NCBI GenBank assembly: GCA_963575745.1
Contig: CAUYUJ010018549.1
Location: 384,001-448,000 of the forward strand
Reading direction: 5' to 3'
Source: Prorocentrum cordatum
Taxonomy: Eukaryota; Sar; Dinophyceae; Prorocentrales; Prorocentraceae
DNA: 64,000 nucleotides
Shown piece by piece: positions 53,706 through 62,382 of this stretch; within the stretch, counting starts at the first letter, position 1, and each line of letters begins with the position of its first letter. The position numbers and the translations under genes are program-made. The notes beneath the pieces were generated by a model. That model saw only the letters and a program-made list of their open reading frames with translations, was not told where the DNA came from and did not search any database.

Positions 53706-54500
53706 TTATAACAAAGAGCGAAGGCGAACACTACAATCATTATGCTTTGAACGTGCTGGAAGGGAGATCCCGAAGATTGGTGACAGCAGAGCTCTCGCTG
53801 ACAGGCTTGCCAACCTCCTTGGATACGCAGCGGCTTCGCGCGCGCTCCTCCCTTCTAGCGTTATATGCTTCTTACCCGAGAAGGAACAGAAACCGAGCCG
53901 CCCCGCGCACTGGGCCGCCCCTGAACGCCCCAAAGCCCCGAGGTCAAGGCCATCTCCTCCGAAGACTAGCCTCGCAGCCTTCCGATGGGGCGTCCCAAAG
54001 GCACAATGATACACTACAGACGTCCTCGCGTCGTTCCAATCAAGCAGGGCTGCCAAGACGGGATCATGCCACGTGCAACTGCTATGCGGGTGCTCGATGC
54101 AGAACGGGATTTTCATTTTAAAACACAGGCGCATTGTAAGTCTGCAGAAATCCAAAAGAGCATTCCCGAGACGCACCTTCGTAAGCTGGGGCTCAGGTAA
54201 TTCTCTGAGGCCTCGAGGGGCTTGCTACGCAGGGGCACGTTCACATTTTGTGCAATGGGGAACGACGTGCAGGGCGGAGCCACCATGATTGCTAGCACCT
54301 GCCCTCGCCGCATGCAACTGCGCAGCTCGGTTTCCACGACCGATCGGAGCAGGTCGCCCGACGGCCCCGCCCTGACATCCCACTCTCGCGACGAGTAGCC
54401 CAAGCGCCGTGCCGAGGCCGCCGCTCGCCCTGTGCCGCTGAACAGCTCGGTGACGAATGGCGTCAGGGGTGAATCGGCGGCCCCGGCAGCTGGCGCCCAC
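53706..54500 (-). pseudogene. Cytosine-5 DNA methyltransferase-like domain of the YR element
   Basis: Reading minus: FVTELFSGTGRAAASARRLG (motif I, cofactor loop), REWDVRAGPSGDLL (motif II-like acidic turn), VLAIMVAPPCTSF (motif IV with the catalytic Cys of PPCT), then after a frame change near 54115-54180, MKIPFCIEHPHSSCTWHDP (motif VI position, EHP instead of ENP/ENV), HCAFGTPHRKAARL (recognition part) and CSFSGKKHITLEG. It ends AAYPRRLASLSARALL as similar dinoflagellate proteins do. It would methylate C5 of cytosine in DNA. It follows the recombinase ORF with a one-base frame change near 54470. The key Cys is intact, but the frame change breaks this copy. Confidence 0.75.
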
Positions 54501-55995
54501 GCGCGAGGCACTCCTCGAGCAGGCGCTCGCAGGCGAGGGCGTGGGCCTGCTGCGCGTCGCTGAGCTCCCTCCAAGCGTCGTTCAGCCTGCCTGCCTTCTC
54601 GTGCCGGGCCGCGCTCTTGGCCGCTCGCCAGCGGCCCCTCTTCATGCACTCGTCCAAGGTCCATTCTCGATGAGCCCTGTCGATCCAGATCCCGCTGTGG
54701 CGGCCCTGGTTGGGCACCATCCTGAAGCCTTGGGCCGCCGCCGCCTGCGCGAACATCTGGTAGAACTGACTGTAGTCCCACGGGGGCGCGCGCTCCTCCT
54801 CGGGCCCCCTGGCGAGCCGATAGAACACGTAGCTCAGCCAGGGGGTGCGGCTCGAGTCCATCGCCACCGCGCCATCCGCCTCGCCTGTCTTGCTGCGCTG
54901 CAAGCCGCGGTTGTTCGGGAAGAGCAGGGGGCTCCAGCGGGTGAGCCCGCCCTTGGCCGGCGGCAGTAGGCTGCGGCGTCGCAATGACAGCAGATCCGAG
55001 GGCCGTAAGTACGCCTCCACCATCACCAGCACCGCGATGCCTGCAAGGCCATGCCCGTGCCGGGCAAGCTGCAGGGCCAGCGCCGCCCACATGGGCCAGG
55101 GCAGAGGCGTCCGACTCATCGGCGGACTCAGCTGCCGCCAGCCGCGGAGGCGTCGGAAAACCCTGGGGAACTTCCAGTCGCCGTGGCGGCTGAAGCTCGG
55201 GAAGGTGAACATCACGGCCGCCAGCATGCTCTCGCCGCGCCAGGCGCGCCGGCCCGCGCTGAACTCCGCGTTCATCCACCTCGCGATGCAGTCGTCGACC
55301 TCGGCATCCGCGACGAACGGCACGCCCGGCTGGTCGGCGAACGTCATCAGCTCGCTCACGTGCATCTGGTACCGCGCGCGGGTGGCCGCTGTCACGCTGT
55401 GGACCTCCAAGTAGGTCTGGCCTGGCGGCAGCTCCTCGCGTGCCATGCGCCGCACCTGGGCGGCGGCCCGCCTGACATCTGCCGTCGGGCGGCCTCGCCC
55501 TGGCAGCTCCTCCTCGCAGCTGCCCTCGCTGTCGTCCTCGGCGGCAGCGGCGGTCGCCCCCGCGGCCTTGGCGCGGCCGAGCAGCCGGGCCGCCGCCTGT
55601 CCCCGAGACGTCTCGGCCGCTTGCTCCAGCTTCGCCGGCGGCGGCACCGCCTCTGCCGCGGCCCGGCGATCCAGCTCGCTGGGCGCCGAGCGGCTCAGCG
55701 TCCGCGCCCGACGAGGGCTGCGGTCCGCCTGCTCGGCGCGCCTGGGGGCTGCTGCGCCCTGCGGCGAGGCCAGACCCCGCGTCGACACCCGTGCCCGCGC
55801 CGACTGGCCCCGTGGCGGCATCCGCCGGGGCCGCGGCGGTCCCCTCGAGCGGGGGCGGCTTCGGATGGGACCGAGGGCTGGCGGGGCCTCCGTGGGCCTC
55901 CGAGGACTCTTGGAGCTGGCTCTGGTCTTCGCACCCTTTCCCACCTCGAGGCAAGATGTGAGTCGCACATTTTTCGGGCTCGTACTCCTTCGCAA
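54463..55995 (-). CDS. Tyrosine recombinase of the YR element (catalytic Tyr replaced by His)
   Basis: 510 open codons. The first 150 residues are Arg/Ala/Pro-rich. An N-terminal core-binding region (TAATRARYQMHVSELMTFAD) is followed by the catalytic domain: first Arg in AYLRPSDLLSLRRRSLLP, a SKTGEADG loop (Lys), QGRHSGIWIDRAHREW (the HxxR-like block), and MKRGRWRAAKSAARHEKAGR. In related recombinases the last block is RGxW...S..RYEK, with Tyr as the nucleophile; here the codon at 54601-54603 (plus GTG) reads CAC, His. A single transition would explain it. The enzyme would integrate the circular cDNA. The start codon is not certain, since upstream RNase H is in another frame and both may come from one polyprotein. 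Confidence 0.8.
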   Translation of the reverse strand: MRRSTSPKNVRLTSCLEVGKGAKTRASSKSPRRPTEAPPALGPIRSRPRSRGPPRPRRMPPRGQSARARVSTRGLASPQGAAAPRRAEQADRSPRRARTLSRSAPSELDRRAAAEAVPPPAKLEQAAETSRGQAAARLLGRAKAAGATAAAAEDDSEGSCEEELPGRGRPTADVRRAAAQVRRMAREELPPGQTYLEVHSVTAATRARYQMHVSELMTFADQPGVPFVADAEVDDCIARWMNAEFSAGRRAWRGESMLAAVMFTFPSFSRHGDWKFPRVFRRLRGWRQLSPPMSRTPLPWPMWAALALQLARHGHGLAGIAVLVMVEAYLRPSDLLSLRRRSLLPPAKGGLTRWSPLLFPNNRGLQRSKTGEADGAVAMDSSRTPWLSYVFYRLARGPEEERAPPWDYSQFYQMFAQAAAAQGFRMVPNQGRHSGIWIDRAHREWTLDECMKRGRWRAAKSAARHEKAGRLNDAWRELSDAQQAHALACERLLEECLARGRQLPGPPIHP

Positions 55996-56446
55996 ACAAT
56001 ATGCCCCCCTCGTCGCTGCTATGGAACTCCGAAGGGATCCACCTGCAACTGAACCTGAGCCCGCGGCTGAATGAACACGCCGCAGCTCGCCGAATCATCG
56101 TCAGCAGCTCGAAGTCCCGCGCCCGCTAGCGCGAGCAAGCGAGGACCACTGCCATGTTGTCCCCCAGCAGAAGGACTCGGCCGTCGTGTCCAGCGCGAGT
56201 GCCAGCCACGCGCTCCACGGCCTCGATCAGCGCGCGGCCCTCGAGGTGGACGATCCCCTCCTCGAAGGCCCACCGATCGGCCAAGACCGTCCGCCAGCGG
56301 TCAGCATGCAGCAGCTCCGCGGGCACCTCCTCGAAGGTCGGGTCCCGGCACCAGCGCGTCACCTCCGCCTCGGGGGTCGCGCGCTCCAGCTCCGCGGGCG
56401 CCGCGATGCCGCCGTCGGCCGGCAGCTCCAGGCCCGCGGCCTCCAC
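55971..56446 (-). pseudogene. RNase H domain of the YR element
   Basis: The frame has LLHADRWRTVLADRWAFEEG, IVHLEGRALIEAVERV (catalytic Glu in HLE), RVLLLGDNMAVVLACSR (catalytic Asp in GDN), one TAG (56126-56128), then RARDFELLTMIRRAAAC and FSCRWIPSEFHSSDE (final Asp block). This pattern is typical of RNase H in DIRS/Ngaro elements. It lies upstream of the recombinase, as expected for RT-RNH-YR order. Confidence 0.8.
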
Positions 56447-56609
56447 CGCGCGCTGCCGCGCCGCGCCTGCTGCCAGCCGCGCGCGCCCGCCTGCGCGGAC
56501 GATCCGCAGCAGCGTTTGTCACAGCTGTTGCGGGGCCGAGGCGGCTGCGCCCAGCTGGCCCATGCGACGCTGACCCCCGTCTCCCACGCTCGGCTTTCAG
56601 TTCCTGATG

Positions 56610-56950
56610 ACCTGGCTGGCGCGCCGCGCGTCTCGGAGCTGCTGCCGACGGCGGCGCGGATGATGTCGAAGGGTTTCGAGAGCCACATGTTGCGCTCACC
56701 AGACGAGGTGGGTGAAATTAACGCACGTTGCGGCCCCATTCGGCCGTGCATGGACCCTGTGCTGAATCACGGGCGTGCTGCTTGCTTGCATCGGCCTGGT
56801 TCGGCGGCTGCTGAAGGTAGGCCTGGCGCGGCTGTCGCGCACGTGCAGATGCCAGGTGGAGATCTTCGTCGTCAAGAAGGAGGGTGACCGACAGCGGCTG
56901 ATCCTGGACTGCCGCCCAGCGAATCGCCTGTTCAGGAGCCCAGCTCTAGG
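56610..56950 (+). pseudogene. Inverted reverse-transcriptase N-terminal fragment
   Basis: On the plus strand, opposite to the rest of the YR element, two frames read RVSELLPTAARMMSKGF, GPIRPCMDPVL and then QVEIFVVKKEGDRQRLILDC and RPANRLFRSP. The last is the standard fingers motif of LTR/DIRS-type RT (VVKK.G..RL.LDCR.AN). It ends where a CTTGGGGCC-type repeat begins (56945-57020). There is no YxDD palm anywhere between gag and RNase H. Confidence 0.6.
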
Positions 56951-57008
56951 CGTTTCTGGGGGCGTCTTAGGGCCTCTTGGGCCGTCTTCGGCCTGTCTGA
57001 GGGGCCCC

Positions 57009-57290
57009 TCAGGCCGTCTTGGCCTCGTGCTGCAGCTCGGCCACGCGGCAGCGCGTAGCCCAGCTGGCCGGCCCCGCTGGAGGCCGACGTTCAGCACCGT
57101 GCAACCAGTTCAAACTAGCCAGACCGTCGTTCGCAAGCCGCCGCGCTCGTGCCCGATCACGTCGACCAAGGCCCGCGGCGACATCGACATCCAGCTCGCG
57201 CAGCTCAGGCAGGGGGTGCACCTGCTCGCCGCGCGTGGCCTCTGCTTCCAGGCCGGGGGGCGGCCTCGCCCCCGGCCTGGCGCCCATCAT
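57009..57290 (-). pseudogene. Pol N-terminal remnant of the YR element
   Basis: A short frame containing LANDGLASLNWLHGAE and VAELQHEAKTA, reminiscent of the segment before RT in dinoflagellate YR/LTR elements. It stops where the inverted RT fragment begins. The call is tentative. Confidence 0.4.
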
Positions 57291-57380
57291 CTCTGAGCGG
57301 CGGCGGGGGCCGACTCGCAGGGCTTCTGCTTTCCGCGCCCGCGACCTCTCCCCACGCCGCCTCCTCTGCTTCCGCCGTCC

Positions 57381-58853
57381 TCAGCGCCAGCGCGGGGCCC
57401 CCCCCGCCTCCAGCGCGCCTGCCGCGTCTTCGCTGCCACCGGCGCCGCGGCCGCCAGCCGCCAGCACCCGACCGCGCCCCGGGGCCGCCGGGCGATCCGC
57501 CCCGCCCCGAGCCGCGCGGTTCGCGAAGCTGCGGAGCTCGGGCGACGCCACGTCGAAGGGGTCGCTCACGCCTGTCAGGACGCGGCCAGCCTCCCGCGCG
57601 GCCGGCTGCCCGGGGGCCACGCGATGGGCCTCGGTGATCTGTGCGATGCGACGCGCGGCGACCTCCAAGCATGCCAGCCCGCCTCGGTTCACCGCGTCGA
57701 ACGTCCCAGCCAGCCAGAAGATGGTGACCAGGCAGTTCAGCTCGTGCCAGGTGCGGTCACGCTGGTTGATGCCGTACTCCCTGCAGAAGTTCGACATCCA
57801 CGTCTTGGGATCGCCGCCGTGCTGGGTGAACCGCTGGCAAAGGTGGAGCGCGGTCCCCGCCCCACGCAGCTCGCAACCGTCCAGCACCTCCTCGCAGCTC
57901 TCGCCGACGGCCCGCCGCCAGTCCTTGAAGCGGGCCCCCTGCTCGTTCCACTCCACCGTCAGCGTCCTCACATCCTCGGAGCCCCCCTTCTCGCCGCCTT
58001 CGGCAGTTCCCCCGACGGCAGCCCGCGACGACTCGCGGAGGGCCTCGCGGAGGTCGGGCCGCGCCTCGTCGCCGGGGGGGGCCTCGGCGTGGGGCGGCAG
58101 CGGGACAGCAACGCGACCTGCGTTGTCCAGCGCCTGGGCCCTCCAGTTCGCCATCTCGCCGATCACCACCCGCTCGCGCAGGGCGGGGCGGCCGTCGGGC
58201 CGCCGGCCGATCACCTTCGACCCCACTGCGAGATCCGACTCGTGGGCGGTCACCTCGTCGCCCAAGGCCAGTCCGCCGCCAGCGTGCAACTCCGCCACCA
58301 GCAGCACCGACTCCGCATCCTCCAGCGGCACTGGCGCCCCCAAGTCTGGGCGAGTGGCAGCCTCATCGCCCGGCGCCTCGGGGACCCGCGGAGCGTCCGA
58401 CAGCCCGCGCTTGCCAGTCACTCGGCGTCGGGCAGCGTCCAGCAGGCCCCCGTCCAGGCCGCACTCGTCGCCGTGCCAGTCCACCATCGTGGAAAGTTCC
58501 TCGCCGAGGTGGCCGCCCAGGGCGGCCGGCAAGCGGCGACGCCGCCGCTCCCCGCGGGCCAGGTCACGACCCTCGAGCGCCATCTGGCGCAGAGCCTCGC
58601 GCCCGATCTCGCCGGGGAACCGCACCACGTCCCCGCGGAAGCCCTCGGGCCATCCGTGCAGCAAGGAGGCGTGCCAGCGCCAGTCGGCCTTCCGCTCGAC
58701 ATAGCGGTCGCCGTCGGGCGTCTCAATCACCCAGCACTCGTGACGCCGGTCACGATGCACTGGCCGCAGCACGACCCGCTCGTGGGTCCACTCATCGCCG
58801 GCGAACCTCACCAGCAAGCGGGCTCTTGGGCGCCGCTCCTCGTAGGTCGACAT
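57381..58853 (-). CDS. Gag-like protein of the YR element
   Basis: From ATG 58851-58853 (MSTYEERRPRARLLVRF) about 490 codons. The first third has a repeating theme RHECWVIETPDGDRYVERK and EVTAHESDLAVGSKVIG that looks like small barrel modules. The rest is helical with KDWRRAVGESCEEVLDG, FTQHGGDPKTWMSNFCREYG and DRTWHELNCLVTIFWLAG, followed by an Ala/Gly/Arg-rich end. No zinc knuckle. I recall proteins of this layout preceding RT in dinoflagellate mobile elements, hence the gag call; the function is inferred from position. It overlaps the preceding small ORF by 62 bp in another frame. Confidence 0.6.
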   Translation of the reverse strand: MSTYEERRPRARLLVRFAGDEWTHERVVLRPVHRDRRHECWVIETPDGDRYVERKADWRWHASLLHGWPEGFRGDVVRFPGEIGREALRQMALEGRDLARGERRRRRLPAALGGHLGEELSTMVDWHGDECGLDGGLLDAARRRVTGKRGLSDAPRVPEAPGDEAATRPDLGAPVPLEDAESVLLVAELHAGGGLALGDEVTAHESDLAVGSKVIGRRPDGRPALRERVVIGEMANWRAQALDNAGRVAVPLPPHAEAPPGDEARPDLREALRESSRAAVGGTAEGGEKGGSEDVRTLTVEWNEQGARFKDWRRAVGESCEEVLDGCELRGAGTALHLCQRFTQHGGDPKTWMSNFCREYGINQRDRTWHELNCLVTIFWLAGTFDAVNRGGLACLEVAARRIAQITEAHRVAPGQPAAREAGRVLTGVSDPFDVASPELRSFANRAARGGADRPAAPGRGRVLAAGGRGAGGSEDAAGALEAGGAPRWR

Positions 58854-59211
58854 TCTCGCGGGCGCCCCCTGGCCGAGGGGCGTCCGCAACGGGCGCACTC
58901 CAGCGGCCCAGCACGAAGGACACCAGCAACAGCACCAGCCACAGCCAGGTGGGCGCCGCCGACGCCTCCTCCCAGGCCACGGCGCCCGCCGAGGGAGGCC
59001 CCGCCTGCAGCAGCTCCCACGTCGGGCAAGGCGGAGGCGATGGGCAGCCCGGGCAGGCTGGGCAGGGCGCGGGGCGGCAGTCAGGGCAAGGGGGGCAACT
59101 CTGAGGCCCCGTGAAGAACACCCGCGCCGCCTCTGCCACCGCGCCGCGAGCCAGCTCCTGCAGCACGCCGAGCCCAGCCTCCGCCAGGGCCGCGCAGAGG
59201 CTCTCCACCAT
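58792..59211 (-). CDS. Small Cys/Pro-rich membrane ORF of the YR element
   Basis: From ATG 59209-59211 (MVESLCAALAEAGLGVL) about 139 codons: a helical start, a Cys/Pro block CPPCPDCRPAPCPACPGCP, one strong membrane segment APTWLWLVLLLVSFVLG, and a short basic tail. It is the first ORF after repeat A1. A membrane protein at the 5' end is unusual for a YR element; a similar ORF heads LINE copy b (41087-41692). Function unknown. Confidence 0.6.
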   Translation of the reverse strand: MVESLCAALAEAGLGVLQELARGAVAEAARVFFTGPQSCPPCPDCRPAPCPACPGCPSPPPCPTWELLQAGPPSAGAVAWEEASAAPTWLWLVLLLVSFVLGRWSAPVADAPRPGGARENVDLRGAAPKSPLAGEVRRR

Positions 59212-59239
59212 CCGCCTGGTGGGAGCCCTGCGCGCTGAA

Positions 59240-59323
59240 GCTTGAGACCAGACGGTGGCAAGATGCAAGCATCGCTAACGACAAATCGAGGCTATCGAAG
59301 CATTACCGTGGTCCCCACAACCA
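59240..59323 (-). repeat. YR element repeat A1 (right end)
   Basis: 84 bp matching A2 at 53403-53486 (79/84 identical); LINE copy c resumes immediately after it. Confidence 0.95.
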
Positions 59324-60000
59324 TCATGGCCACGCAATGCTGACGACCAACCACCATGCCAGGCTCAATACACGACACACACATGTGTCCTAGTGGCGTG
59401 GCGGCAAGTACTTACGGAGGTTGGAGGACTCATCCTTGACCGCAAGGTGCTGTGCCAGACCCACGTCCCCGTCCACGGGATTGGGCTCTCTACAATGCTT
59501 CGGTGTGAAGGTCCACGGCCGGTGGGGGCGGTGCCCGCACTCGCGTGCGAACGGTGCCTCGGCCTCCCCGCGCGCATCTGCACAAATACGGCTGTAGCGC
59601 TGTTGCACACATGGTCGGGCATTCCAGGCCTAGCCGTGCAGGAAGCAATGGCTGATCATATTCTGAATCAATCTTCTGGTTTGCCGACGTGCCTCGGGGA
59701 GCCCCCCTGCCCTCTGGACGAGCTGCTGGTCATCTGACCGCGCTCGTCCTGTGCCCCCTCTCCTCCTCCTCCTCCTCCTCCTCCTCCTCCACCTCCTCCT
59801 CCTCCTCCTTTTCCTCCTCCTCCTCCTCCTCTTCTTCTTCCTCGTCCTCCTCCTCCTCTTCTTCCTCCTCCTCCTCCTTCTCCTCCTGTGCCGCTGCTTA
59901 GCTGCACCGCGCGGTCTTGTCGCTGCAAACGGCTTGGGCCCATCATTTCACCCAGCCTTGGGTTGAGCGTGGCCTTTGTTGCCCTATTCCATGGGCAAGG
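59324..60000 (+). pseudogene. LINE copy c, 3' end with (TCC)n tail
   Basis: Continues the protein broken at 53230: HGHAMLTTNHHARLN, then WRQVLTEVGGLILDRK, VPALACERCLGLPARI and stop at 59735-59737. The (TCC)n tract runs 59757-59890 and is followed by GTGCCGCTGCTTAGCTGCA and CATTTCACCCAGCCTTGGG, the family tail. The endonuclease core (CDVTVVSP) is deleted between about 59455 and 59490, so this copy is dead. Confidence 0.8.
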
Positions 60001-60180
60001 GGGGAAATTGGGGTTGCGCCGAGATTTGTTTTCGTTTGCCAACCACCTGTGACGTTTGCCCCATTGATCTTCGATCGTGAGACGTCGATGTCAGGACAAC
60101 GCCCCGCGAGCGTGAGGAACTCGATTATTACGCTTGCGGGGGGTCACTCGCCTCTTGTCCAGCGTCCTCTCTTGAAGCCC

Positions 60181-60440
60181 GTTTGGGAGCCTCCAGGGGG
60201 CTCGCTTCGGCCCCTTAGGGCCCCCTCGAAGGTGTCTGGGTCGTATTGGGCCCCTCTTGGGCTGTCTTGGGGCCGTCTGAGGCTGTGCCTTGGGCTCCTC
60301 TTGGGTCCTATTGGCCTGCTCTGGGCGCCTCTAAAGCCGTCCGTGGGCCGTCTGGAGCCCTCTCGGGGCCCTCTTGGAAGCCTTTGGGCCCGTGCCGGGT
60401 CGATCTTGACAGCCTCTGAGCCAGTCTTGTGCGCCACGAA
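60181..60440 (+). repeat. CTTGGGGCC-type degenerate repeat
   Basis: Same family as 26905-27345 (GGGCTGTCTTGGGGCCGTCT, CTCTTGGGTCC, CCCTCTCGGGGCCCTCTTGG). Confidence 0.7.
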
Positions 60441-60594
60441 AAGCAAACAGAGATCACATGTAAGTCTTCTGAAGGGAATGGGGCGACTTTTGCTTTTGAG
60501 GGCCATCGTTCGGGTCGTTTAACAGAGTTCTAGAAACATCTGCTGTGATTCCAGAGCTGTTCTGGGACCATGGTGGGACTTCTTGGGGCCATCT

Positions 60595-60810
60595 CCTGCA
60601 CCACGACGAGCAACCATTTATTGTACCACGTGGATTGTACTACAACGACTGCGCCGCACATATTGCATCACGCCGTTTTTTGCCGCGGATACTGAACAGC
60701 AAATATGGCAACATATATTGCACCACGTATGCTGCACCACATGAACTGCGCACCACGTACGACGCAACAAATATTGCACAACATTACTTGCACCACACAG
60801 ATTGCGCCTC
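60595..60810 (+). repeat. Degenerate ~12-bp TGCACCACGTA repeat
   Basis: Loose copies of (A/T)TTGCACCACGTA, ATTGTACCACGT, ACTGCGCACCACG recur every 11-25 bp. Confidence 0.75.
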
Positions 60811-62382
60811 CTGAGTGGCACAGTTTATACTGCTAGAAGCACACATGTGGAGTCCACGCTGGATAGCATGGTTTATCTGAAACCACTACAGTTATCACGC
60901 TGTGGCTGCATAGAACATATGAGCGGACCGCATTGGCAAGCGGGCCTCTGGACGAAGAAGGACTCCCACAAAAGAGACACGATGGAAGACCAAGGGGGCA
61001 GGAACCGAAGAATTTGGGGCGCACATTTCGCATGGTACGCGCAAATCGGGAGGAAGGCATGACGGGAGGACGGGATGAGGGGAGACAGAACGAGGAGGAG
61101 GGAGAGGCGGAGGACGAGGAGGAGGAGGAGGCAGGAAGGAGGGGTGGAGGAGAGAACGGGTCCGCGGTAGGGGTTGGAAATTGAAGATCTTGCAAATCGC
61201 GGCAGTTTAATCAGCGGAAGCGCGATCTCTGCGCAAGCTATGACGACGTGCCATACGAGAGAACACCTTCTCAGTGGCGAGAGTGCAGTCCAGGAGCAAA
61301 TCGTCAGGCCATGTCTGGCGAGACAGCGCTTCCTGAGTACAGCGTCAGGAGATCACCAGCAAGAGCGAGAATCTTGCGGCTTGAGCGCGAAGCGTTCATA
61401 TATTCGGAGAACGTCCCAGTCGAGAGCCAGGGATCCAGGGGCTCAATTTTACGTTCCTCGCCCTCGATCGAAACCAAGGGCAAGCACGCACGCGGGGATA
61501 TAGCCAGCAACCATTTTTTCGAAATCACGAAGACGAGACTGTTCCCTGACCACCCTCGCCAAATCGAGATGACCAAAGTGATGCGAGTGATATCGAACAG
61601 CAAATAACAACTAAAAGCGAGAATATGCGCCGACCCCCACTTTCTGGGGATGGCATGGTCTGTGAAATTTGTGATTCCCGCCTGCCGTGCCCCCTGCGAT
61701 GAGCGCGTGAACCGCCGCCTCCGACAACGTTCGCTGGGCCATTGAAGCCGCCATCGCATCCGAGAAAATTCCAGCGTGGTCCACGAAGCCGACTACGATG
61801 GCCTCCACAATGGCCCCAAGAGGCTCCAAGATGGCCTTGCGGAAGGCGCCCAGGAGGCAACATAGCATCTGAACGTATGCGTAGCTGTGTAGCTGCTGCC
61901 TGTGATTTGTGGCATTTGCATTCGGGAAAAAAAACGCTTCAAATATGAATTCAAACTACCTTCTGGGAGCGTCTGGCAAGCCCCCAACTAGCCCCCAGAC
62001 GGCAAACAAGAAGCCCCCAAGTCAGTCCAACAGGCTACCAACTGGCATCCAAGACTGTCGAAAACCAGTTCCAAGACAACCCTCACAGACGGCCCTGCCA
62101 TTTTCCGAAGCTGCCCCGGGACCTCCAAAGAGACGCCAATGCTCCAAGAGGCTTCCTTCTCCTCCTCGTCCTCGTGCTCGTCGTCTTCCTCTTCCTCCTT
62201 CTCCTCCTACTCCTCCTCCTACTCCTCCTCCTCCTCCCCTTGGTTTTCTCTGGGGATCGGCGGAATTGCGTAAGGCTGTAGGATTGGAGCGTTGTGCAAT
62301 GATGGTCGCACTGCTGCCGTACCAACATGCGCATGGTGCGCGGAATAATATTGATGCAATGCTGCTGTGACGCTTTCTGAAA
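60811..62382. other. No gene recognised; contains repeat tracts
   Basis: GA-rich tract at 61060-61160, CTTGGGGCC-family sequence in reverse orientation at 61740-62110, and (CTC)n at 62157-62245. The last ends shortly before the 3' end of the SET gene. Confidence 0.4.

Larger units (their letters stand above)
53231..59323 (-). mobile_element. Tyrosine-recombinase (Ngaro/PAT-like) retroelement with split direct repeats
   Basis: On the minus strand: repeat A1 (59240-59323), ORFs, repeat B1 (53490-53627), A2 (53403-53486), B2 (53236-53375). This A1-ORFs-B1-A2-B2 order is the hallmark of Ngaro/PAT/kangaroo-type YR retrotransposons, which replicate through a circle and leave no target duplication. 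ORFs are a small membrane ORF, gag, RNase H, tyrosine recombinase and cytosine-5 methyltransferase. The element interrupts LINE copy c: FEGDD ends at 53230 and HGHAMLTTNH resumes at 59325, with no visible target duplication. RT is missing or rearranged and several frames are broken, so this copy is not autonomous. Confidence 0.85.

Noticed and set aside
54113-56098. 661-codon minus frame as one protein
   Set aside because: Only its two ends are genuine (RNase H tail and methyltransferase start); the middle is an out-of-phase reading of the recombinase.
57019-59114. Plus-strand frames of about 500 and 560 codons
   Set aside because: Antisense shadows of the GC-rich gag frame of the YR element; the minus strand has the motifs.
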